Positions 22,409 through 32,334 of a DNA stretch of 64,000 nt are shown piece after piece. Each line of letters starts with the position of its first letter. Positions within the stretch are counted from its first letter, which is position 1. Source of the stretch: Vanrija pseudolonga (Eukaryota > Basidiomycota > Tremellomycetes > Trichosporonales > Trichosporonaceae). Both the position numbers and the translations under genes were made by a program. The stretch covers positions 2,480,001 through 2,544,000 of the forward strand of contig NC_085851.1 in assembly GCF_020906515.1 (NCBI RefSeq), read 5' to 3'. The notes below the pieces were generated by a model, which worked only from the letters and a program-made list of their open reading frames with translations, did not search any database and had not been told where the DNA came from.

Positions 22409-23725
22409 TCACGCCATGGCGACATCTCCTTCCGCCGGCTTCATGAATCCGTCCAACTGCTTGTCCAGGTCCTCGGCAGTCGCCGGGCCTCGGCGTCCAC
22501 CGCCGCCGCCACCACCTCCGCCACCACCACCACGCGCACCGCCACGCGCGTCACGTCCGCCACGGCTACCACTAGCGTCGTTAGCAGCCGCCATGTGATA
22601 TGTGGCAACATACCCTCGGCCGCGGCTGTTGCGCTCGCGGTCACCGCCGCGGTCACCACGCTGGTCGCCACGGTCGCCGGACCGACCGCCGACCCGCGCC
22701 TCGAGAGACTTGCTGCCGCCGCCTCCGCCGCGACGAGCAAGGAGCGAACCGCCCGAGCCACCGGCGTCCTTGCCGCCCTTCTCCTCGCGAGGACGGGCGG
22801 GCGCGATGGGCTTGATCGTGATGGTTTGGCCTGATGGTCAGAGCTGGACGGACACAATACACACCCCGCCCACTCACCCTTGGTCATGGCCCCGTCAAAC
22901 TTGTTGATCGCAGTCTTGGCCTGCTGCGCCGAGGCGTACTCGACCGTGGCGGTACCCGTCGATCGGCCAGAGCGGTCATACTAGCTGCGGGGTCAGTCTA
23001 GCCCCAGAACCACCTCACTCACAAGTACAGCAAAGAAGGAGGCAAGCATGAGCTCAGTTCTCTCTGCTCATGTGGAATCGACCCGCTCGCCGCCGCCTCG
23101 CCTTCACGTAACCGAGGGGGCTGCTCCGTCGCAAGCCCCGCCATTCAGCGCGTCTCGTCTCGTCGCGCCGCGTTGCTCTTGCGCGCACGCGACCAGGTCG
23201 GCGATTGATGTGCAGACGAACGAACGATTGGGTCAGGTCAGACAGACGCTTACTCGGATTGTGGGGCCCTGGACAATGGTTCCTGCTTCCCCAAAGATGT
23301 TCTGCACAGTCGGTCAGCCACTACTCGACTGCTTCTTCCCGCCACCACCCACCTTGAGATCGTCCACCGTCACCTCGTAGTGCAGGCCCGAGATCTCGAT
23401 GCGCGGCGACGCGCCGACAAAGGGCGCCGGCTCACGGCGCTCCCGGTCCGACGCGCGGCGATCTCCTCCGCGGCGCGAGCCACCCTCATACGCGTCGTGC
23501 ACCCACTTGTCCTCTGTCGAGCGGGGCGGCGGGCGCTGGGCATCAGTTGGTGGTCCAGCAGGCAGGACATACGGCATACGGCGCCGCGTCGCGCCTGTCC
23601 CTGCTCACGCGGGGCTTGGCCCGGTCAGCACCAGCTCCAACGCCGGCTCCACCGCTGCCGCCCTTGGGCGCGCGGGGCTTGCGGTTGGCCGAGATGATGT
23701 CGTCGAGGGGCTTGTCAATGTCCAT
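22409..23725 (-). CDS. YRA1: mRNA export adaptor Yra1/ALYREF
   Basis: Five exons give about 290 residues. The N-terminal UAP56-binding motif is MDIDKPLDDIISANR; a second lies at the C-terminus as DLDKQLDGFMK. Between them are an Arg/Gly-rich linker, one RRM (RIEISGLHYEVTVDDLK, NIFGEAGTIVQGPTIR, YDRSGRSTGTATVEYAS, GQTITIKPI) and a second RGG/poly-Gly region. This order is that of REF/ALY adaptors, which hand mRNPs from TREX to the export receptor. The RRM is split by a 273-nt intron (22981-23253), several times the local norm. The other introns are 22831-22877, 23302-23352 and 23536-23608. It is divergent from ORC4 with only 227 bases between starts. Confidence 0.92.
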
Positions 23726-23952
23726 TGTGTGATGGTTAGGAAGGAGAAGTAGAGATGCAACTCTCAATGTTGTTGCTTCAATCGAGTGATGGCCCGCCGC
23801 ATGCGGAATCCGTACGTATTTGTTCTTCAGCGCGCCTAGTCGCAAGTGTCACTTTTAGGCCCGCCCCATCCGTGCCTGATATCACTCGCGTCGCGGAAAT
23901 CAATGCAAGTGTCCATCCCTCCACTTTTGATTCCAACAATACCACCAAAATC

Positions 23953-25989
23953 ATGGCGCGCTCGCCGGCAAAGCAACTCGACGACGAGGACACGCCGTCC
24001 AAACGCACGCGGCGGGCGGGCGGCTCGTCACCAGCCAAGGCGGCCACGACGCCGAGCAAGCGCACGCCAAAGGCCGCAGCGGCCTCGGCAGCAGCAGCAG
24101 CGGCGACAACCCCGCCCAGCGCGCGCAAGTCGGCCAAGCGCGTCGCTGAGAGCCTGGCAGCCGCGTCGAGCAGCAAGCGCACAAAGGTGTCGCCTACAAA
24201 CGGGACGCACGACGCCCTTCCCTCGTTCGACGACGACGTATTCGGCTCGTCGCCCTCCATCTCGCGCGAGGCGTTCCTCGCCAACGAGCGCCTGCGGCGG
24301 CAGCGCGAGGCGCGTAACTTTACTTTCGAGGGCGACGCGAGCGCGCCCAAGCTGACGCGGAGTGGGCGGGTGATCGGCAAGGCGGTGGACGAGTATGGTG
24401 GTGATGAGGGAGAGGACGACAATGAGGCGGACGACAAGGACACGAATGGCGACGCTGGCGCAGTTGCCGGCGACGACATCGACGACGACAACGACTCGCT
24501 GCGTGCCCGCCGCGACGATGTGCCCCTGGAGTCGGCGCGCCCGAGCATGGAACCGCTCAAGCCCGAGGCGCGCCCACACGTCCTGCGTATCCTCTCGACG
24601 CTGACCTCGCGCGCCGTCGAGCCCTTCGTGGACGAGGAGACGAACGAGGCGCTGCAGGGCCTGGTGGGGCTGCTCAGCGGTACCGTGGAGCGGGGCGAGG
24701 GCAACAGCGCGCTGGTTACCGGTCCGCGAGGCGTGGGCAAGACCAAGGTGGGTGCTGCTAGCTCAGCGTCGCTGACCCGCCAGACTGTCGAGCGCGCGCT
24801 CGCCCTCCTCCCGTCGACTTCATCACCGCCCATCGTCGTGCGGCTGTCAGGCCTCGCACAAAGCGACGACCGCAAAGCCATTCGCGAGATGGGGCGGCAG
24901 ATCGCCGAGGCGTCCGGGCAGGCTGCCACGCCAGATGACGAGGACGACGAGGAGGAGGTCGGCGGCGAGTACGCACCCACCACGCTGCCCAGCCACCTAC
25001 TCGCGCTGCTCACTGCGCCGTCCCCGCGCGCGATCATCGTCATCGTCGACGAGTTCGACCTGTTCACAGAGCATGCGCGACAGGCACTGCTTTATTGTCT
25101 TCTAGACGTGGTGCAGAGCGTGCAGACTGGACCTGTGGAGACGACAGGCCGAGGGATAGCAGTCATCGGAGTGACATGCCGAGTTGTGAGTGCGCCGTGC
25201 TAGTCGGCGCTGACGCACTAGGACACCCTCCTGCTGCTCGAGAAACGCGTCAAGTCGCGCTTCTCCCACCGCGTGTGGCGCGTGTCGTCCCCCCTCGCGC
25301 CGGACAACCTTGGCTGGCGCACACTCCTCCGCTACGCCCTTGTGCCATGGGAGAAGCGCGGCGACGACGAGGCCGACAAGGAGACGAGAAAGTGGATGGG
25401 CGACTGGGCCTTCGCCGTCGACATGTTGCTCGACAACGACAAGGTCTCTGTCGCGCTCGAGCGGTTGGCAGGCCTGACTACCGACGTGCGAGTCCTGTAC
25501 CGCCCCTTCATTGGCCCGATCACCTCGGTACTAAGCAGCCAGCTCGACTTTCTCTCCGTCCCCGTGCTGTGCTTCTCGGTGCTGCACCAGACCGAGCTTG
25601 CGGGCTGGGGCCTGTCGCATGCCAAGCTCAAGGGCCTCCCGCACCCGGCCCTCGGCGTGCTCATCATCGCAAAACACCTCGCGCTGGCCGGCCGGCCAGA
25701 GTTCAGCCTCGCGCAGGTCGAGGACGAGTACCTCAAGTTTGCGCGAACCAGGCTTGTGGGGAGCGGCCGCGCCCGCTGGCCCCTCGAGCTGCTGTACCGC
25801 GGCTTTGACCACTGCCGCGCGCTCGGCCTGCTCGCTGCTGCTGGGCCCGCGTCCGCAGGCCGCCGCTTCGCCAAGGTCCGCTCGGTGCTCAGCCCCAACG
25901 AGGTGGTGCAGTACTTCCGCGGCGACGGCGGCGCGGGGATGGGGCCCGAGCTGCAGAGCTGGGGCAAGCTGATGGACGGGCACGCGTAG
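23953..25989 (+). CDS. ORC4: Origin recognition complex subunit 4
   Basis: Three exons, about 654 residues. The first ~200 are disordered and Lys/Arg/Ala-rich with SPAK and TPSK patches. The AAA+ core follows: Walker A GPRGVGKTK, Walker B IIVIVDEFD, then VIGVTCRV joined to DTLLLLEKRVKSRFSHR, the arginine-bearing region typical of Orc4. The C-terminal winged-helix part includes LGVLIIAKHLALAG, FSLAQVEDEYLKFA and RWPLELLYRGFDHCRALGLL, close to other Orc4 proteins. Both introns (24748-24783 and 25186-25221) are exactly 36 nt with CTGAC branch points. The first is frame-neutral and stop-free, directly after the P-loop. Start: ATG 23953, MARSPAKQLDDE. It acts in origin licensing with the other Orc subunits and Cdc6. 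Confidence 0.93.
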
Positions 25990-26184
25990 GGCGTAAGGGA
26001 GGTTGGGGTAGAGCAGACAGTGCTGTTTGTATGTATCATATCATGTGCTCGAGGGAGGTGCGGTGTGGCGCCGTCGCGAGGTTCAACTGGCTCGTCCTTC
26101 CTGCCCCTGCCCAGTGCCACCAGAACCAGAACCAGTCCAACGCAGCCCAACTAGTCCATCTCTAGCTACACCTTATCCGCTCTT

Positions 26185-26923
26185 CTAAACCACGACGCCG
26201 TACTGGGCACGGTACTCCTCAATCGCCTTAACCTGGGCCTCGTACCCGCCCTTGTTCTTGAGGTACGCGATGATGTCGGTCAAGTTGATGATGGGCACGA
26301 CGGGGATGCCGAACTCGCGCTCGACCTCCTGGATGGTGCTGCTGTCGCCCGTCTTGCCGCGCTCCTGGCGGTCGACGAGCTGGACGATGCCGACAAGCGT
26401 GCCCTTCTGCTCCTTGATGATCGCGATGCTCTCGCGGATCGCCGTGCCGGCAGTCATGACGTCGTCAATGACCACGATGCGCTTGCCCTCCAGGCCGGCG
26501 CCGACGAGCGAGCCGCCCTCGCCGTGGTCCTTCTTCTCCTTCCGGTTGTAAGTGTACACCGTGTCCACGCCGCGGTTGGCGAGCGCGACGGCCGTCACAG
26601 CGGCCAGGGGAATGCCCTTGTACGCCGGGCCGAAGAGCACGTCGAAGGCCGGGATGGACGACTGGATGGTCGACGCGAACGCCTCGGCCGTCGACGAGAG
26701 GAGCTTGCCGTCGTACAGCAGGCCCGCGTTGAAGAAGTAGGGCGACTTGCTGCGTGCCGCGTGAGTTGCCGAACAAGACGACTTGAAGACGACTTGCTCG
26801 CCGCTTCGCGGCTCGCAGCTCGCCTACTCACCGGCCCGACTTGAGCGTAAACTCGCCAAACAGCAGCACGCCGCTCGCGATCGCCGCCTCGATAAAGTGC
26901 GTCTTGAAGTCAGTAGCGGCCAT
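26185..26923 (-). CDS. URA5: Orotate phosphoribosyltransferase
   Basis: Two exons give about 218 residues. The enzyme converts orotate and PRPP to OMP in de novo pyrimidine synthesis. Visible marks are the N-terminal substrate segment (FTLKSGR joined to [11 protein letters not shown]), [15 protein letters not shown], the catalytic loop with [14 protein letters not shown], and the PRPP-binding motif [17 protein letters not shown]. The intron at 26750-26831 (82 nt) splits an Arg codon. Start: ATG 26923, [14 protein letters not shown]. Length and motifs match type I fungal OPRTases. It converges with ORC4, with 195 bases between the stops, and is divergent from RPS8. Confidence 0.96.
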
Positions 26924-27870
26924 GGTTATGCTTGCATTCTGAGAAGGGAGAGGAGAAGAGAGGAGAGAGACGAGCTGGGGTCTCCAAAATTGGTAGTGTA
27001 GGTGCGATGCGATAACGCTTGGGGGGGGGGGGGAGGGGATTTGGTTCCGTTGTGGCGGCGCGATCGCGATCGGGACGCGTTATGGCGATGGCGACCGACT
27101 GGCCGACTGCGAGCGACGGCGCGTCGGTGAGACGGCAAGAGCACAGTCGAGATGCATAGGATGCAGGTATGATCCAGATTCATCCACTTTGCTTACGAGC
27201 CTGGCTTGTCACTCGTCACAGGTCCTCACACGACCCGAAGCGAAAGCCCATCGGGTCAAGTCGAGACACGTCTGCCTGATCGAAGTTTGGGCAGTGGTGC
27301 ATGAGGGTTAGGTTGGAATCAGAAGTCCTCAAGCGACATTGGTCTTGGCAGCAGCATGGTTGAAGAGGAGCATTGCGCGACCTGGCCTGCAGTGGCAAAC
27401 CGTCAAGGTCACCGAGGTGCATCCTGATCGTCAACAGTCAGGGTTCATTTCCAGGCACGATATCGACAGATTCGGCGACAAGACTGTTAGAACCGATCCA
27501 GCCACGGCATTTCGGCGAAAGTCACCATGTGGCATTTATTTGCTCCCGTTAATATTTGATTCCGTCGAAATGGGTTGTAGGCGAACACCACCCAGGCGAC
27601 CAGCGATCCCTGTGGTGGTGGTGGTGGCCTGGGTGGTGCTGCCTGGCTGCCTCCGCCCACAGCCCTCCTCCCCCCTCCCTGCACTGGCAGCAGCAGCACG
27701 GCCGCTCGCTGGCTGTTACTTCCCACTTGTGCGTGTGTCCACTCTTCTTCGTCCGACAACTTCAAGTGAGTGTCTAGCCCCAGCCACCACCCTCCTCGAC
27801 ACCTCGACGACGACGACGCCGACTCGCATCGCCGCCATCGACACGACGAGCGACCGCTGACCACTGCAGA
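26924..27870. other. Divergent promoter region of URA5 and RPS8
   Basis: About 950 bases. Near URA5 there is a run of 13 G (27021-27033). Near RPS8 the sense strand is C/T-rich (from about 27650), as usual before ribosomal-protein genes. The central 27200-27500 part shows no credible coding potential. Confidence 0.55.
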
Positions 27871-28829
27871 ATGGGTATCACTCGCGACTCCCGCCACAAG
27901 CGTTCGGCGTCTGGCGCCCGCCGCGCCCAGTAGTGAGTGTGCCTCTGGCGATGGAGTGGGCAAGGACATGTCGCTGACGCGCTACAGCCGCAAGAAGAGG
28001 AAGCACGAGCTCGGCCGTCAGCCCGCCATGACCAAGCTCGACACCTCGAAGCGCATCCGCACCGTCCGCACCCGTGGTGGTAACACCAAGTACCGTGCCC
28101 TCCGCCTCGACACCGGCAACTTCGCCTGGGGCTCGGAGGCCATCACCCGCAAGACGCGTCTCCTCCAGGTCGTGAGTAGAGCAAGCTGGGACGGGAGAGG
28201 GCAAGGAGGGCAAGGATTGGGGATGGACTGGACAGTCATCGAAACTTTTCAGCTATCCAGGGAACGATGATGGGGACGGAGTAGCGACCACCTGCACACG
28301 ACCTAGCAAGCAGAAAAGAGTGCTCTGCGTGTGCAGACCGTGCTGGCGAGGACGGCGTGCAGGTGGAGCACGATGGGGTGATTTTTTGCCCTCTCCCAAC
28401 CCAACAACCAAAACCTTCAACTTTTGCTCACACGTCCCGCAGCGCTACAACGCCACCAACAACGAGCTCCTCCGTACCCAGACCCTCGTCAAGTCGGCCG
28501 TTATCGAGATCGACGCCACCCCCTTCCGCCAGTGGTACGAGTCGCACTACGCCCAGCCCGCGTTCCGCGCCAAGGCCGGCACCGCCGCCGCTGAGCCCGT
28601 CGAGGAGGTCAAGAAGTCGAACCACGTCCAGCGTGTGCTCGCCGAGCGCAAGAAGGACGGCAAGATCGACCCCCACCTTGAGCAGCAGTTCAAGACTGGT
28701 CGTCTCCTCGCCATCATCTCGTCGCGCCCCGGCCAGTCTGGTCGCGCCGACGGCTACATCCTTGAGGGCAAGGAGCTCGACTTCTACCTCAAGAAGCTCC
28801 AGTCGCGCAAGCAGAAGCACGCCGCCTAA
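27871..28829 (+). CDS. RPS8: 40S ribosomal protein eS8
   Basis: Three exons, 210 residues. The start [20 protein letters not shown] is the invariant eS8 N-terminus; later marks are [36 protein letters not shown] and [15 protein letters not shown]. Intron 1 (27933-27987) is ordinary at 55 nt. Intron 2 (28172-28442) is 271 nt, contains a 10-bp perfect stem, and joins LLQV to [14 protein letters not shown]. The protein is a small-subunit component. Pyrimidine-rich sense-strand sequence precedes the start. Confidence 0.96.
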
Positions 28830-29338
28830 GTGGGGTCGCTTGGGGACGCTTGTACGAACAGGATGGATTCACATGCTTCATTAGTGGGGGCCGGGGCCAA
28901 CGAGCCGAAGGCGAGCTGGGTGCAGGCGTGGCTGGAGGGACTAGAGCGTGACACACTGACGAGCAAGTTTTGGAAGTCGTGTGATTGATGGGGCGTTGAG
29001 GTCGCCATGAACCTGTCGCTGCGACGTCACTGATGGCTGCCGATCAACTTCTACGTGAAGTGTGCAACGGTGTAGGTAGCTGGTGACCTTGCCCGCTCAC
29101 CAGCTACCTACACCGTTGCACCCTTCTCGAACACAAAGCAACGCCCAACTCAACCCAACTCGCCGCCCACATCACAACACACGATGGTTATGCATATTAG
29201 GTAAAGACTGGTGGGTACTGAGTAGCAGCAGCAAAGCGAAAACTGTCCGTGTGGCATGTCTGGGCAAAGAGGTGGTCCAGTGTGCTCGAAAGGCGCGTGC
29301 GGCGGCTCTGCTCCCGAATTAATCTCTGGCGCACGAGA
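28830..29338. other. Convergent intergenic region, RPS8 and Kre9-like gene
   Basis: Both neighbours end here. The main feature is a perfect 25-bp inverted repeat, listed separately. No gene was seen. Confidence 0.6.
29062..29121. repeat. Perfect 25-bp inverted repeat with a 10-nt loop
   Basis: The arm at 29062-29086 begins GTGCAACGGTGTAGG and ends CTGGTGA. The arm at 29097-29121 is its exact reverse complement; the loop is CCTTGCCCGC. It sits 232 bases after the RPS8 stop and 217 bases before the stop of the opposing Kre9-like gene. It would fold in transcripts from either strand. Confidence 0.98.
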
Positions 29339-30313
29339 TTAGAGGAGAGCGGCAGCAGCGACGGAAAGGGCCGCGACGACACCGGCGACCTGGGCCGAGG
29401 GGCCGAGCGCGACACCCGACGAGGGCTTGCCAGAGGCCGAGGCCGACGCGAAGGGGTTAGCCGACGAGCTGTTAATTGTGAGCTACTACTCTCGATCGCT
29501 CTCTCGCTCCCTCGCTCGGACTCACGCAGCGGCCTGGGTGGGGGTGAAGTTGGGGATGACGGGCTGCGACGCGGCGGTAGTCGCGAGCGAGGCGAGGTTG
29601 GTCGAGGTGGCGGCTGCGATGGGGTCAGTTTAGCCTTGGGCCGACGACCTACGGATGCCCGACTCGATCTTGAACTTCTCCGACGTGGCGTAGATCTGCG
29701 ACGTGTTGGTCGTGTTGACAAACGTCACGATGAAGCCGTCGCCGAAGGACAGCTGGGGGAGGAGGACGCGCGCATAGTCCTGCGACGCGGTGACTGGGGT
29801 GGGGCGTCAGTGGGCTGGCTGGGATGGCGGCGGTGGCTGGCGCCGAGTCTGGCGCGCGGAGGCTGCCGGAGGAGGCTGCAACGTGCGCACGGTGCGCGAT
29901 GCAACGTCGCAACAGACAGAGCAACGCGCATCTTTGTGTCGCGCTCGCTTGCAATGTGCCATCGGACGACGACGACGGGAGACGACTGCCGTCGCCAACG
30001 TCCCGCGCGTCACGCCGCTCCTTGTAGCTTACTCACGCTCGTTGGCCAGCTGCTGGGCGTTGGGGAGGAGGCCGTTCGAGTTGGAGAGGAAGGCGCGGAA
30101 GGGGAACGTGTCGGTGGGCGCCGAGGTCCAGTTGAGGGGGACCGTGTTGTTGGCGTACCAGACGGTGGCCGAGTTGGGCGCGAGGATCGAGAGGACAGCT
30201 GCGGGGGACATGAGCGGGGTGGGTCGGCGGGCAACACAACAGTCAGTCAACTCACCGTTAGCGCCCGTGGCGAGGGTGGCGGCAGCGGCAGCGAGGACAA
30301 GAGTAGCCTTCAT
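29339..30313 (-). CDS. Small secreted Ser/Thr-rich protein of the Kre9/Knh1-like family, probably GPI-anchored
   Basis: Five exons, roughly 190 residues. The signal peptide is MKATLVLAAAAATLATGANG. The domain that follows matches the Kre9/Knh1 N-terminal family: LSILAPNSATVWYANNTVPL with NWTSAP, then LSFGDGFIVTFVNTTNTSQI and YATSEKFKIESG. A Ser/Thr/Ala/Pro-rich stalk leads to a hydrophobic C-terminus (VAGVVAALSVAAALL) that fits a GPI attachment signal. Such proteins reside in the fungal wall or plasma membrane; a role in beta-1,6-glucan is suggested for the family but not shown for these short members. Introns of about 45-240 nt interrupt the frame. The exon between about 29650 and 29795 and the last exon (SSANPFASASASGKPS) join in phase. 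Start: ATG 30313. Confidence 0.8.
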
Positions 30314-31020
30314 TGCAAGTGGTGTGTGTGGTGTGTGTGGGTGGTGGGGCAAAAGGACGAGAAGAAAGAGTCGATGATAATGAGGGGGGCAATGAGCGTC
30401 GGTGAGGATCGGTTGGTGGGATCGATGGGAAAGGTAGAGAGGGGCGAGAAGGCATGCTGCACCTGCACTTGCGCCAGTTGGTTGCAGCGCGCGTGTTGCA
30501 GCAGCAGCAGCAAGGTTTGGTCTTTGCCCCTGGCGTCGGGACTTGCGGGCGACGCGGGCGGCGCGCGGGTCGGCGGCACTGGCGGCACAGTGCGGCACGC
30601 AAGACAGCTTGCCCTTGCCCTGCCCTGCCAGGCAACCTGCCACTGTGCTACAACGGGGACCCGCAACAAGCAACTGGGCACACACAGACATACATATGTA
30701 CAATCTCGACCCAAAAGTGCGTGACGAGCACGAGATGACAAATGAATCGAAGTTCGTAGGTATCAGCGGCACGTGACTTGACTACAAGACTCTGGATATT
30801 TGCTTACTAATCAACTGTAATCGAACCTTCGAGATTCTGCTTCCGCTAATGACCCCCACCTCCACTGGGCGAATACTTAAACTGGACGACCCCTGTCGGA
30901 CAAGAACAAGCAACTCTGCTCTGTTCATGTCACCATTGTCCACCATCTAACCACCGTTGCATCACCAGAGCATCTTTAAAAGACAACCAGAGGGCCTCTC
31001 GCCTCACGTCAGTCACCATC
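30314..31020. other. Divergent promoter region, Kre9-like gene and YTH1
   Basis: About 700 bases, with CA-rich sequence on the sense strand near the Kre9-like start and an AT-richer centre (30780-30850). No gene was seen. Confidence 0.5.
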
Positions 31021-32129
31021 ATGGCGACCACAACATCATCCCAGCTCGGGCGGGCATCAGACTTTGTCCGCCCAGATTTCCACCAGGTCAACCTCGACAT
31101 TGAGGGCTACCTGAAGCAGGAGAAGAACCTCAAGCTTGATTCAGGTGCGTAGTCTCGTATCTGCCCCACGCAACTCTTACTAACATGATGTCCTAGATGA
31201 CCAGATCTGCCGCATGAACCTCACGCCGCTGGGCTGTCCACTCGGCCCGCTCGAGTGCCCGCTGCGGCATACGACCCCAGCGCCGATCAACTTCAAGCCG
31301 CCGCCACCGCTGCCGACGCATCCGCGCGAGCGCGAGAAGAAGACGACCGTGTGCAAGCACTACCTGCGCAACCTGTGCAAGGTAGGCGACAACTGCGAGT
31401 ACACGCACGACTGGAACCTGCGCACCATGCCCGTCTGTGTGTGGTTTGTCAAGCTGGGCAAGTGCGAGCTCGGTGGCGAGTGCCTGTACTACCACCCGCG
31501 GGACCGCCGTGTCGAGTGCCCGGACTACGACCGCGGCTTCTGCCGCCTCGGGCCAGAGTGCCCACGCCGACACGTCCGCCGCACGCTGTGCCAGGCGTAC
31601 CTCGCCGGCTTCTGCCCCGACGGACCAGACTGCAAGCTCGCCCATCCCTCGCCGTACCTCCCCAAGCCCGACACATATGTCAACCCCACGCCGCCGGATC
31701 CGACCAAGTCGGGCCCGCCACCAAACCTGCCAGCAGGCTACGGACGATGGCGCGAGTACAAGTACGACCCGAACGCGGTCGTCGTCCCCGCGCCCGCGTG
31801 GGCAGAGGGCGGCTCGCTCCAGGGCTGGAGGGCAGGCGGGTTCTTATCCAACCATGCGAGACGCGGGTTCCAGGGCGGCGACGGAGGTGGTGGTGGTGGC
31901 GGAGGAGGTGGCGGAGGTGGTGGCGGTGGTGGAGACGACGGCGGTGGACGCCGCGGCGGATGGGTCAAGGACCTCTCGACAGTCTTGTGCTACGTGAGTT
32001 CACCGGACTCTGGGAAGGATGACAACTGACAACCCCCAGCGCTGCAACCAGTACGGACACTTTGCCAACACATGCCCCAACAACGCTGTACCCGGCGACC
32101 GTGGTGGCCTGCGCCGCGGTCGTGATTAG
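31021..32129 (+). CDS. YTH1: mRNA 3'-end processing factor Yth1/CPSF30
   Basis: Three exons, about 335 residues. Five CCCH zinc fingers follow one another, including VCKHYLRNLCKVGDNCEYTH, VCVWFVKLGKCELGGECLYY, CPDYDRGFCRLGPECPRRHV and CQAYLAGFCPDGPDCKLAH. Next come a Pro-rich segment, a long poly-Gly run with GGD and GGW edges, and a final CCHC zinc knuckle (CYRCNQYGHFANTC). The protein recognises the AAUAAA-like signal within the cleavage and polyadenylation factor. Introns are 31145-31196 and 31994-32039; the second falls inside the knuckle between CY and RC. The knuckle is known from animal CPSF30 and some fungi, whereas budding-yeast Yth1 lacks it. Start: ATG 31021, MATTTSSQLGRAS. Confidence 0.93.
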
Positions 32130-32334
32130 GAGGAGAAGAGAGAAGACGGCGGAGAGAGTAACCTCACACTGTATAGTAGATTACATAGATCATGTCATGG
32201 CAGGAGCCACAAATCAAACAAGAGAATGAGCACGACGCAGAGACGGGAGCAGACATCACCACTGACCCAACACCCGCATTCACTAATAACCAGATGGCAT
32301 GCAAAGTACAAACAAATCTACCAAACCCAACGCT

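Noticed and set aside
27216-27434. Small gene between URA5 and RPS8
   Set aside because: The frame needs a TTG start, has no family resemblance, and lies in a divergent promoter region.
28172-28442. C/D-box snoRNA in RPS8 intron 2
   Set aside because: ATGATGG near 28266 resembles box C, but no CTGA box D was found in the intron.
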